Shown here one piece after another: positions 22,650 through 32,839 of a DNA stretch of 64,000 bases. The stretch is from Acanthosoma haemorrhoidale (lineage: Eukaryota > Arthropoda > Insecta > Hemiptera > Acanthosomatidae), in contig OV884014.1 of the NCBI GenBank assembly GCA_930367205.1, positions 78,533,104 to 78,597,103 on the forward strand, written 5' to 3'. The notes beneath the pieces were generated by a model, which saw only the letters and a list, made by a program, of their open reading frames with translations, was not told the origin of the DNA and made no database searches. Made by a program: the position numbers and the translations under genes. How positions within the stretch are numbered: the first letter of the stretch is position 1; each line of letters opens with the position of its first letter.

Positions 22650-22825
22650 AGTTGTTGTGTCTATCGAACTATCGTATTTATCGATTCATCGATTAGGTGA
22701 AGTTGCTGTTATCTAAGGATAACCTTATTCATGTTCATGTTGTGTTTTTAGTTATCGATCTCGGAATAAAGCAGTGTGCTCACTAAGTATTTAGTCTATT
22801 TAATTCAACACGTACATAATAGGAG
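22650..22825 (+). mobile_element. Short insertion, possible solo LTR (TGTTG...CAACA)
   Basis: About 155 bp between two copies of AGTACCTCAAGGG (22631-22643 and about 22825) starts TGTTGTGTC and ends TTCAACA, and contains AATAAA. Short Copia-like LTRs look like this, but no 5-bp duplication fits the TG...CA ends, so the repeated 13-mer may instead mark another kind of insertion. Confidence 0.35.
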
Positions 22826-22849
22826 TACCTCAAGGGTACTGCACAGACC

Positions 22850-23614
22850 AAAGGCGCAGCTTCGGAGAGGCTTTGTTTATAGTTGCTATGGGCTCCATAT
22901 TGAACAGTATCCTGGGGGCAGTCTAGCGTGATCATCGCCATGGCTAAGTTCTTGTTTTGAGGTTTTAGCTAGCTTCTGACTTTTGTTTCACAAGGGGAGT
23001 GCGCGGAGAGATATGGCAAGACAAGGCCGGACCATTGGGAATAGATGTGGGACAAAATTTATTAACAAAGATTGGTTATAAATATGAATAGATTTTAATG
23101 AAATTAGTAAATTTTCATGATATGTTATAATATATGGTTATTGTTTTATAACATAGTTTAAAATAGTTATGAAATAATAAGCCATTCTGCCTAAATAAAT
23201 CACGATGTTTTCATGCTGCCCAAATTTTAACTTCTCCGAAAAGCCGTCCAACATTTTCACACAGTTATTATGATCCGGAATTATACTATCTAAGAATTCA
23301 GTTAATTCTGAAAAACAAAATAGCATACTTGATTATATCGATCAATAAATGGCATCTTGTCAAATTCACCTTTTTGTAAATCAAACTCCTCCTTCTGCAA
23401 AGTGAATTCAATACTCGTCTGTCCCTTACCCGAGAAGTGTGTGTTATTAAGTAATTGTATTTTTCTAGTTTTTAATAAATGTTAAGGTTTGTATTCGCTA
23501 TTTACGTTTTATCTCGTGCTTATTTCGCTGCGTATTTATATTGGTATATTCTTTGTGAGTAGATAAACTGATTGTATACTGATCGTAAGGTACAAAAATA
23601 TTTAGTATGGTAAT
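22850..23614. other. Unassigned intergenic stretch
   Basis: No coding region, RNA gene or element was recognised. Confidence 0.4.
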
Positions 23615-23629
23615 GACGATTAATAAAAA

Positions 23630-23917
23630 AATAATAAATCCATAGCGTAACTCCTAGTGAAGAGGTTAGGCCGACTGAAAGTTGGTAGTTGGTACTCAGG
23701 TGCTAGTGCGATTAGCTTGTTAACCCTAAGCCTTAAATAAATATGTCTTCATTGGATTCGCTACTTTTTCTTTTCTTGTTTCAAGTAGCAACTCATTTAA
23801 CCTCACGAAACTGAGTTAACCTCGACCAGACACATCGCCTACGAAAAAATCCCAAGGAATCGAACTCAGGTTTCTGCAGTTGGCAGTTAGCATACTAACC
23901 ATTGAACTACGGGGCGG
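23630..23917 (-). mobile_element. tRNA-derived SINE with 15-bp target duplication
   Basis: On the minus strand the head reads as a degenerate tRNA: a GTAGTTCAATGGTTAG A-box-like part, GCTAACTGC anticodon region and GAGTTCGATTCC B box. A unique body of about 200 bp and an AT-rich tail follow. TTTTTATTAAYCGTC flanks the element at 23918-23932 and 23615-23629 with one mismatch. A second, truncated copy of the family lies at 42260-42357 (-), sharing the head and the phrase AAATGAGT.GCTA.TTGAA. RNA polymerase III would transcribe such elements from the internal A and B boxes. Confidence 0.8.
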
Positions 23918-23932
23918 GACGGTTAATAAAAA

Positions 23933-25307
23933 GGAATAAATGTCCATTATTAAGTAATAGTTGGTTATTTTATTATTTTTGAGTTTTGACAGTTGGTAAC
24001 ACTGGATGGTAGAGCGGGGCGGATGGAGATAGTAGTTGTAACAGCAGCGGTTTATTCTGGGTAAGTAACAGACGAGTCAAATCAAATTTACCCTTTTGCA
24101 AATAAAATTCATTCTTTTGCAGTTTAATCCAAGAAATCAAACCAAATTAAAATTAATTATTAATAAATTCAAAATTATATTTATTACAAAGATGTTCATG
24201 AAATAGTTATTTAAAGATAAATTACTAATTCATTAAATTGTAATATATGCAAGTCATAGTTTCAAATTAACTGGCACCTTAATATAAATATTCATGTAAT
24301 AATTTAACAATTTGAAGAGGTAACAGTTGCAACAGAGTTATTACTAAGAACTATCTAGTGTTCAAGAGTTTAAGGTTCTGCTAGCTTATTTATTACAAAG
24401 GATTTCCCTTTAATAAGAAGACATCCTTAGGGTTCATCATTACAGAATATGATCAGGAGCGTACGCAAAATTTTTTTTTGGGGGGGGGGCAGAATTAATA
24501 AGAAGAAATACAAGCCAAAATACCCAATACCGCAATAAGTGGACTGTATAATATAGATTGTCACAATCTCTCTACACTGGGGAGACAGAGAAAGAATTTC
24601 TACCAATAATGTTCCTTTTGACTTCCCGTTGTTGCGGTTCATAACAACGTAAATAAAAAACGTATATTTTACAAAACGTAACACCATTTGAAAAATAAAA
24701 CACCATATTGTTTTATCAGGGACAATTGAAATAAGTAGACAGTTTTAATCTGGGGGAAATAGAAAGTTTAGAACTCACAACAATGTAACAGGTCCGCCAT
24801 ATTGTATTACTCACAACAAAGTGAAACCAAACGTGTCCAGCCCTGAGCTGAGGGGGAAAACAAACAGTGCCAACCTAATCGCTAAAAGTTATTACACATA
24901 CAGTTTTAAGAAAGTGGCTGAAGATAAACAAATCAGTATTTAAACAGAAAAATTAAATACATGCATCTATATGTAGAGTATACTTGTACATGTATATATG
25001 TAAGTATACTTTCTTTAATTTGAATTTGCCGCGCTGTTTCTGCTGACTACCACTAGATGAAGCTATCAGCAATATTCTAAAAAGTGAGAGGATAGACAAA
25101 AGTTATATTAGGTAACTAAAGTTGTAATTAGAGTGTGAATAGAGAAGTGATAATTATAAAATGTAATTGTCGTTTCTTAGTTTACAGGTAAGATTGTGTA
25201 AATAATATAAATAATTGTTATAACATAAAATATTGTGAATAAAATTGCTTGCTTTGTTTACCGAGAAACTGACTTCAGTTTATTTACCCCACTTTCAATT
25301 ATTGTCT

Positions 25308-25339
<32 letters not shown>

Positions 25340-26535
25340 CTCATTTATCAAAACAATAAATGAAGGGAATATGTTTATTAGATTACTTGCTTTAAGTATA
25401 AAATATTCAAACACCTATTTAAGGGAACTTTTATGCACATTCGTGATCTGTATTAAATGTCACAAGCAATGAGTCAAGGCATTTATTATTAGAATACTAT
25501 ATAAAACATTAGAGATTGCTACTGTCAAAGTGGAAACTATTTTATATGATGGATGATGTTTTAGGAGAAACACTCATGCCTTAAATTTATATTGGCATAC
25601 AAGTATCGATGTCTCTAAAACATGGATGTAATATAGTCATCCATAGATATGTAACGGGGCCTAAAAAGGAACAACTTTAGAACAATTAATTGAAAGACGC
25701 TTTAAGTAATATTTCATTATACCTTATGCCTAAACTAGAAATGGCGGGAAAATTACATATGAAAAGTTTTAACTATATAAAGGAATCAAATAGATGAACA
25801 TCAATCAACTATGTCTGTAAGAGGAAATAATCGTCAAACACAAAATAGTAATTATTATGATTTTCGACCTTGATCCAAGGATCAATAGTCTTTTTGTGCA
25901 GCCAATGCTTTTTGTATGAATTAAGAACGGATTTTTTTTAAAAAATGTATATTAATGAATTAAAAAATGTACAAAGTGAAAAAATGATACCCACAATAAC
26001 TTACGGGATTTTGCTGTAGCGTATTTTACACTTAATAAATGATTTAAAAATAGTGTATTGGACAAAAAATTCTTTTATTTTATTTTGCTAAACTAATCAA
26101 CATATTTTGAGGAGTGGAATATTTGAATAGATTAAATCATTTTTACGAGCACTATCGTGCAAAATACAAACCAACAGACGAACCAAATCCTTATTGAAAT
26201 AATCAGTAAATAACTAAATATTGGGGGAAAAGCCTATTAATATTGCCCCAAACGGCATTAAAAATTACGCGAATTATATTATTGGTGCCCAAGGTTTCCC
26301 TGGGCTGAGTTGGCTCAAATTAAATTCATAACTGGTATTAAAGAACTGGTTAGATTAAGTATACAAATCTATTACTTCCGAATTTTTCACCAAAAACAAA
26401 AAATTTCGTGAAAACATTGAGTTTTGTGATCACTGAGCACGTCTGCGACGTATTGTTGGGTACGTGAGAGTCTCCAGAGAAAATTCCATGTAACCCTGAA
26501 ACACAGCAATATTTTGACTAATCTATAGTAAGCAT
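23933..26535. other. Unassigned AT-rich intergenic stretch with a TA microsatellite
   Basis: A (TA)n tract lies at 25312-25340. The motif CAGGAGCGTACGC plus a G run near 24455-24490 resembles unclassified insect repeat ends. Nothing else is supported. Confidence 0.4.
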
Positions 26536-26539
26536 GTAA

Positions 26540-27064
26540 AACAAATAACCGACTCAATAATAATCTCAAATTAATTTACCGGCTAGAGGTTGTTCTGAAA
26601 TCAAATTGAGGATATCATTTTCATTTGTTCCGCTTGTGGGACCTGTAACACAGCACAATTGCGATTAATATCAAATAAGCCTGTAAAGCAATACAATTGC
26701 AACTAAGCTCAAGAAGGCCTACAGCCCAATGCAATTGCAATTAATCTCAAGCAAGCATCCAAAACAAAAAACACAATTCCAATCGATGCTAAGGAACCCT
26801 CCAAATCAATTACGATTAATCTCGATTCAGCATGTATACCAACACAATTGCAAATAATCTCAAGAAAGCATGCAACACAAGGCAATTGTGATTGATCTCA
26901 AGTAAGCCTGTATAGCAATATAATTGCAATTAATGTCCAGCAAGCTTATAACAGAACCTATTCGAATAAGCTCAAATCAATTAGTTTTTTATTATAGTTA
27001 ATTAACCTATATTTTGTTCTTTCGTTCTACTATTCGTATTATCATTTACATTCTGTTCGACCAT
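26540..27064. repeat. Satellite-like array, copy B part 1
   Basis: Phrases such as AAGCCTGTAAAGCAATACAA and TTAATCTCAAGCAAGCAT recur as in 1-4500. The array is interrupted at about 27064 by the gypsy element and resumes at 30182 with the same type of monomer. Confidence 0.7.
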
Positions 27065-27284
27065 GTTCCGAAGGGAGTTTTTGGGTTTTCACACATCAAA
27101 AATTGCTAATTATCCAGTACCAACAAATGTCACTCAAATTAAGGCGTATTTATCTATGTTATTGTTTCATAGAAACTTTATTCAAATGTGTCCTGATCGT
27201 TTAGAACCACTGTATAAGTTGCTGAAGAAAGGTGAACCTTTTAATTTGTCAGCTGAATGTGAGTTAGCGTTAAAAAAAAAGTAA
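27065..27284 (+). pseudogene. Gypsy reverse transcriptase, C-terminal end
   Basis: The open frame reads FLGF.tSKIANYPVPTNVTQ, IKAYLSMLLFHRNFI and LYKLLKKGEPF, then SAECELALK. This is the conserved block after the RT palm in gypsy pol (FLGh.is..gi....i...p.P.nv.elr.FLGl..yYRrFI), followed by the start of the RNase H tether. The catalytic YVDD lies upstream and is absent. The run of A at 27271-27281 frameshifts the frame. Confidence 0.85.
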
Positions 27285-27838
27285 AGACATCTTTTCGGAA
27301 AGTCATTACTGTTTTGGGTCGGAGCGGTCTTGAGTCTGTTATAAATGGGGAGGATCACCCCATAGCGTTTGAATCGGCTACCATGAACGTCGTGCAAAAA
27401 AACTATAGTCAGCTTTATTAGGAAGCGTCAGCAGTCATTTGCAAAAATTTCATCAATATCTGTTTCGGCGTTATTTTGGAATTTGGACGGATCATGAAAC
27501 ATTAAATCGTCATTTTCAGAGTCATAAAATATTCCGGTTAAGGCACTGTTCTGGTTGGTAAGGTGGGCAATTATTTTGTCAAGTTATGATTATGAAATAG
27601 TCTACAAAAAGGGGGCATCCATTCCTCAAGCTCATGTGCTGTCACGTCTACCAAGTTAAAATGTTTTACCAGTTCAGGAGTGTAATATTTTCTTCCATAC
27701 CACCTCTATAATTTCGCATGACACTGCAGTGGAAGTTACTCAATGGGATAAAGTTTTATCAAAAGTAATTGAAGAATTAAGGCTGAACTGGAAATGTGAG
27801 AAAAGTCCTGAACTAATTTTTATTTTTTAATTAAAGAA

Positions 27839-28160
27839 TTGCCGGTCCACAAAGGTTGGTTAATTTGTGAGGACAAAATTATAATACCAGGAAAATCAAA
27901 AAATAAAGTTTTAAATTTAATACGTGAGGGTCATCCAGCAATAGTTAAGTCAAAAATGTTTGCTAGATCGTGTGAATGGTGGAAAGATATGAATTTGGAC
28001 ATGGAGAAGAAAGTCCAATCGTGTTACAATTGTCAAAAGAATCATAACGAAACTAAAAAAAAAAAATAGAAATATCCTGGCCTTCAGCAATGGGGCCGTA
28101 CGGAAGGATTTTTTTTATTTTCAAAATAAACATTTCTTGATTCTTGTTGACTCTTTTTTT
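27839..28160 (+). pseudogene. Gypsy integrase zinc-binding domain and start of the core
   Basis: REGHPAIVKSKMFARSCEWW followed by KDMNLDMEKKVQSCYNCQ matches the H2C2 integrase domain (eGHpGi.rmkalaR.yvWWpgmd.dIe..vk.C..Cq). One zinc His is seen; the earlier one seems replaced (NLIREGH). Beyond the A run near 28055 a shifted frame gives YPGLQQWGRTEGF and later FFNWLE, the beginning of the catalytic core (WP...WerIhiDf ... vDsfSKWlEv), now full of stops. Confidence 0.8.
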
Positions 28161-28185
28161 AATTGGTTGGAGTAGTACGCCGTCG

Positions 28186-30093
28186 CACAGACGGGTATTT
28201 GACTGGTCTAGCCGGCCAAAAATCAGTTTTGCAAAATGCAGCGGAGGTGGGAAAACCCTATCGAATGTTCAATTGGAATAGTGGGGGATTCAAGTTATGG
28301 GCAGATATCGTTTCTCTAGTTGATCGGATTAGAAGAAAAACCAGTTAAAACTTGTCTGTTGAACTGCTTCTATTTTGTTTCATATCAAAAGTAACTTAGT
28401 GAGTGCATAGTTCAGTGCTACCTGTAACCGATCAGATTTTTATTACACCTACTCATTATGGATTGTGAGAGACCAGGTATGTATCTATGTTATAGCATAA
28501 TATTATTAATTAAAATACAGAATAAGGCATTAAAAAAAAATATGAAAAATGCTCTTTATTTTTTGCTGCTTGTTACTGTGAATTTCAACATTCGATAAGG
28601 ATTTAGTTATACTTCCCGATGAGTCCCGATAACTTTTTTAACATGATTGGTTGTCCAAATTATGTAGTAAAGAAATATTAAATCAATAGCCGGCAATAGC
28701 CGCCAATCTGGAAAATATTGATTTTTTTCTCCTGCAAATCTAAATAAAGAAGCAAAATTTTAAAAGCAATTCTGAAAAAATATTATATAAACATTTAGGT
28801 ATTTTAATTACTTAAGGCCAAATGTTATTTTAGGGCCATCTGGAATGAGAATTCTTATAAGACGAGACCTTTTTGACCTGATGGATAGCCAGCAATTGCC
28901 CAGTTTTGACCAGAAATTAGAATTTTTGGGAAATTACCTGGTAAGTAAAGAAAATTATTCTGAAGAGCAACAGAAGGATATAAAACATGAATTTTCAAGG
29001 CTTAAGTAAGAATTTTGGCGAAGATGGCATAAAGCAAACAAGTTCAAACAATCATTCTTAACAGCTAATCTTGGTTGGAAGGGACATTTCAATTACCTCA
29101 AGTAGCTATGTCTAGAGGTCGACCCCAGAAATCATTCGAGGAATGTAGCGAAAGAAGCAAAAGACGAAAAACGGAAGAAGTGCGCAGAGAAACAGATTTG
29201 CAGATCCTTTCTCATGCAACCCAATCCCAACTTTATGCCGCTGGACATCGAAATGCTTCTCTCGTGGTTAAAGAAATCACTCAAGATCCACGGCAAGCAA
29301 CTAAATATAAGGAACAATTGTCGGATGATAAGACCTGTACGAAAATATCCACTGTGCAGGCGTTATCGATGTTCGTAGAAGCAAATCTCTCTAGAAGACA
29401 GTATGAGCTAGTACGATATTCTTGTAAAAAATTATATCCATGTTATAGTTTGCTACAAAAAGAAAAACTTAACTGCTATCCAAATAAGGATTCCTATCGA
29501 GTCACGGATTCTCATGCAGAAGTCCAGTTACAGGCTTTAATGGACCATACTGTTACAAGACTGTTGAACTCTCTGGAAGAAATAGGAGAAACATTGAGTG
29601 ATGAAGAACGTACGTCACTTTTGCTGATTTGCAAATGGGGATGTGACGGTTGTCAACAGAGAGAATACAAACAAAAGTTTAAAAATGACGCTGACTCTGA
29701 TGCCAACATTTTCCAAAGCTCGTTCGTACCTCTTCGACTGGTTTCTCAGTCGAACGAAAAAATTATTTGGCAAAATCCGACGCCTTCCTCACCAAGATTC
29801 TGTCGACCCATACGGATAAGGTTCGTAAAGGAGTCTGCCGACATTAAATGGGGTTGATTAAAAGCTGTTAGAAACTTAATGTTTGGTAAAGTAATTAAAT
29901 TAACTCATTTGCGCTGCAAAACCCAGACCAAGTTAATGGGATTGATTATTATTTGCATGATTCATACCATATTTCAAAAACTAGAGGTCCTAGATTTTTT
30001 AGAATATTTTTTTCAAAATCAGCAGTCTAAAATTAGTAGAATATGGTGATAAAATATTTTTGGCCGGCTAGACATGTCAAATACCCGTCTGTG
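28186..30093 (+). mobile_element. RAG1/Transib-like DNA transposon, 1908 bp, 38-bp TIRs, CGTCG target duplication
   Basis: The ends are 38-bp inverted repeats (28186-28223 and 30056-30093), identical at 36 of 38 positions, beginning CACAGACGGGTATTTGAC. CGTCG is directly repeated at 28181-28185 and 30094-30098; removing the element and one CGTCG restores an uninterrupted gypsy frame (VVRRR.QLRDAVY). Transib elements are known for 5-bp GC-rich duplications and termini laid out as heptamer, 23-bp spacer, nonamer. Here positions 1-7 are CACAGAC and positions 31-39 are CCAAAAATC (left) or CCAAAAATA (right). The inside encodes a truncated transposase-like protein. Assignment to the Transib/RAG1 lineage combines visible termini with knowledge of the family. 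Confidence 0.8.
28458..29857 (+). pseudogene. Transib/RAG1-like transposase, N-terminal half, spliced and broken
   Basis: Exon 1 (28458-28476, MDCERP plus one base) ends at a GTATGT donor. The acceptor TTTTAG precedes exon 2 at 28834, and the phases join as ...ERPGPSGMRILIRRD. Exon 2 runs with a TAA at 29007-29009 and a one-base frameshift near 29070 into the long frame ending at 29857. Visible blocks are GRPQKSFEECSERSKRRKTE, NLSRRQYELVRYSCKKLYPC, a KWGCDGCQQREYKQKF block, FQSSFVPLRLV and IIWQNPTPSSPRFCRPIRIR. I know these from widespread uncharacterised arthropod and cnidarian proteins. The CDG motif may be the first catalytic Asp of a RAG1-type RNase H fold. The C-terminal half with the remaining acidic residues is missing, so the copy is non-autonomous. 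Confidence 0.7.
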
Positions 30094-30181
30094 CGTCGTC
30101 AGTTACGGGATGCCGTTTATGTTGGGGTATAAACCAAGAAATCCCTTATCTATTTTAAATCCAAAAGTGGAGTCAAATGTC

Positions 30182-31010
30182 AAGCTCAAAAAGGCCTACA
30201 ACACAACGCAATTGCAATTATTCTCAAGTAAGCCTGGAACACCTCGAAATTCTGATTAATCTCATCTAAGCCTGTAAAGCAATACAATTGCAAATGATCT
30301 CAAGCAAGCTTATAACACAACCGATTCGCGAATAATCTCAAATCAAATCGTTTTTTATTATAGTTAATTAACCAATATTTTGTTCTTCCGTTCTACTATT
30401 CGTTTTATCATTTAAGTACATTCTGTTCAACCATGTCTGTTTCGAATGCATAAAGTTTTTAATACAAAAGGGAATTGTGACTAATTCCAATAAAGCCTTC
30501 AATATATATGAATCACAAGTGAATTGGTATTTTGTTTTAGTTTGTTTACCACTTCTTTTTGCATAATTTACATCTTCATCTTCCTTTGTTCCAGACGGTA
30601 ACATGCCTGCAACAAAATACATGTGTGATTAATCTGAAGTAAGCCTTCGTACACATTGTATATTAGCCTCAAGCAAACATGCATCTCAAGACTATTGCGT
30701 GTAATTTCAACTGTTTCTGCAATTCAACATGATTATGATTAACCTTAATGAAGCTGGTAACGCATCACAATTTCAACTGATTTCAAGTAAGCCTGCAACT
30801 CAATACAATTGTAATTAATCTCAAGTAAGTAACTTCATACACTATTTTAGCTAATTTGCCGATTTTATCTAATTAGTATAGCTATTACAGATCATACCCA
30901 TGTAATGATTAGAAATAACGCGGTGAGTCGAGTTCTGACAATATTTTCAGACAACACCTTGGCATGCGGAGATGCCGAATTACTCGAGTGAAAAAGCCTT
31001 TTTTTTTCTT
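30182..31010. repeat. Satellite-like array, copy B part 2
   Basis: It matches 3640-4500 over most of its length (for example AATCACAAGTGAATTGGTAT and CCACTTCTTTTTGCAT), ending near AAAGCCTTTTTTTTTCTTGA. Confidence 0.75.
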
Positions 31011-31169
31011 GAATAATTACACTTATTACCTGTTTCCAATGGAACATGAATGAATAACAATGAAGAACAATCATGTACTTATACTTACCTCACTGTATTT
31101 CTGTATTTTTAGCTCCTACATGTGATAATCACGAGGTAGAACGAATGTTTTAGGAGTTAAGGTGCTACG

Positions 31170-31670
31170 GTCAGAATAACAGATTCTAAGATCACATTAA
31201 CATTAATTAATGTAACTTGCACTGATTTGTGATCGCCTGGTTGTGATCATGTTATCACTGACGTCTAAAGTTGATGTTAGGTTATGTCAGACGTGTCATT
31301 AATTACTTAGATATACCCGCTCCCATTTACTTCAAAGTAAAATAAAAATATAGATATTATTGTGGGGGATCGTCTGTATAATTGTTCACTTACCTTAAGG
31401 ACGATAACTGTATGCTTCGTCTATAAGAAATCTATCCTGCATATAATAAATTAACTTGTAAGATGTAAGAAAAAACAAAAATCAAATGGGATGCTAATAC
31501 CGCATAAATTCGAACAGAAAGGACTAAATAAATAAATAAAGCCATATAAAATATGAAATTACCAACTGAACACTATGCCCCCAATTTCTTCTCACAAAAG
31601 AATCTCGTATGGACCAATTGAATGTTATTTCGATAACTACACTCAAGCTGTAAATGCGATTTATTTATTT
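31170..31670. other. Unassigned stretch specific to copy B
   Basis: No coding region or element end was recognised. Confidence 0.35.
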
Positions 31671-31675
31671 TTTTT

Positions 31676-32446
31676 TATAATATTCTTTATTGTGCTAAAG
31701 TTACAATCTGCCATATTAGGGAATAAGTAAGGGAGATAAATGTGCTTATTCATACCATATTTACAATTCATCATTCACTCACTCATTCATACAATATTTA
31801 TAAACAGCCCAGAGGCCTCCCAAATCCATATGTTTGTCACCTCCCTCGCATGCGAAAGAGGAAGCGGAGTCTTGGGAAGTACCCCTCGCTCCTCCGTCAG
31901 CCGCGTCACCGGATACAAGCCAGTTGAGGTTGACGAAGAGCGGGAGAGCCACAAACGCTCAGGACATGGTTGGAGAAACTGGCCATTGTCAGGGCTCCCA
32001 TTGTCACGCATTTATAGCAGGTCACGAGGCCACTGCCGTTTTAGTGTCCGAGGAGGATTATAGGGATGAGTGTTGCAGTGCAATGACTGTGCTACGGGAT
32101 TAGGGTGGTTGGATAGGGTACTATAGAATTTCATATATTTGGAAGGGATGAGTTCAAGAATGTAGGGTATGTTAAGATCGCTATGAAGGATTTTGTTGCT
32201 GACATGATAAGGGGCATTTACTATTGTTCTCAGGACTTTTGATTGAAAGGATTGGATACGCTTGATGTTCGACTTTTTTTCTGTCCCCCATAGCTCTATT
32301 TCGTGTCTCCAGATTGGCTTAAGTATAACTTTGTAGATTAGTAATTTATTTTCTATTGAGAGATGAGATGTCCTTTTAATTAGTCTGTACAGTTGTCCAA
32401 AGCGTCTGTTTAGTTCTTGTCTTTTTAGCCTCATATGTGGGTTCAA
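31676..32446 (-). mobile_element. 5'-truncated jockey-like non-LTR retrotransposon (same family as 16251-16683)
   Basis: On the minus strand it has an RT C-terminal ORF, then a 3' UTR that includes a GC-richer part (31830-31960) not present in the 16.2-kb copy, and ends near CACAATAAAG. It is inserted in the B-specific part. Confidence 0.85.
32012..32446 (-). pseudogene. Non-LTR reverse transcriptase, C-terminal fragment
   Basis: The 144-residue open frame contains LKRQELNRRFGQLYRLI, SIENKLLIYKVILKPIWRHE (the usual s..nKl.lYk.ilkPiwtYg), ELWGT, IKRIQSFQSKVLRTIVNAPY and a C-terminus equal to the 16.2-kb copy. It starts inside the thumb, so polymerase motifs are lacking. It is uninterrupted, which suggests recent insertion. 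Confidence 0.9.
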
Positions 32447-32535
32447 GGTCAGTCAAGTTATAGGTAAGACCAAAAAAAGTGATTTTACAAGATTTCTGCG
32501 CTAATACACCAGTTTAAGGAGAGTTAGGTGGGGAG

Positions 32536-32784
<249 letters not shown>

Positions 32785-32839
32785 TTCGGTACGTAATCGT
32801 GATAAAAATTAATTTTCCTAAAAATTGTCTGATGTTCTA

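Larger units (their letters stand above)
20743..22650 (+). mobile_element. Jockey-type non-LTR retrotransposon with 5' UTR, ORF1 and endonuclease; RT deleted
   Basis: The element begins immediately after a poly(A) tail and has, in order, a 5' UTR with tandem CCATCTTG motifs, a gag-like ORF1, and an endonuclease domain starting MAKYKILNFNV. It breaks off before the polymerase. A lone VPQGS (normally reverse-transcriptase motif GVPQGS) at about 22634-22650 shows that the intervening part was lost. Several frameshifts and stops are present. The 5' end is retained, which is unusual among the non-LTR copies in this window. Confidence 0.8.
27065..30181 (+). mobile_element. Decayed gypsy retrotransposon pol inserted in the array, itself carrying a DNA transposon
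   Basis: Gypsy sequence surrounds 28186-30093. From left to right are the end of reverse transcriptase, a broken RNase H (about 27290-27660, with FGIWTDHETLNRHF), the integrase zinc domain, part of the integrase core start, and after the nested element a C-terminal stretch (about 30094-30181). That last stretch has the RRRQLRDAVY-like and MPFMLGYKPRNPLSIL phrases, typical of the hL.fafRnt.hstTG.sPaellfgrkprtpLd.l region. Most of the integrase core is deleted. No LTR was found. Confidence 0.8.

Noticed and set aside
23851..23917. Functional tRNA gene
   Set aside because: A and B boxes are recognisable, but the T stem and acceptor stem do not pair and the sequence continues into a SINE body with flanking duplications.
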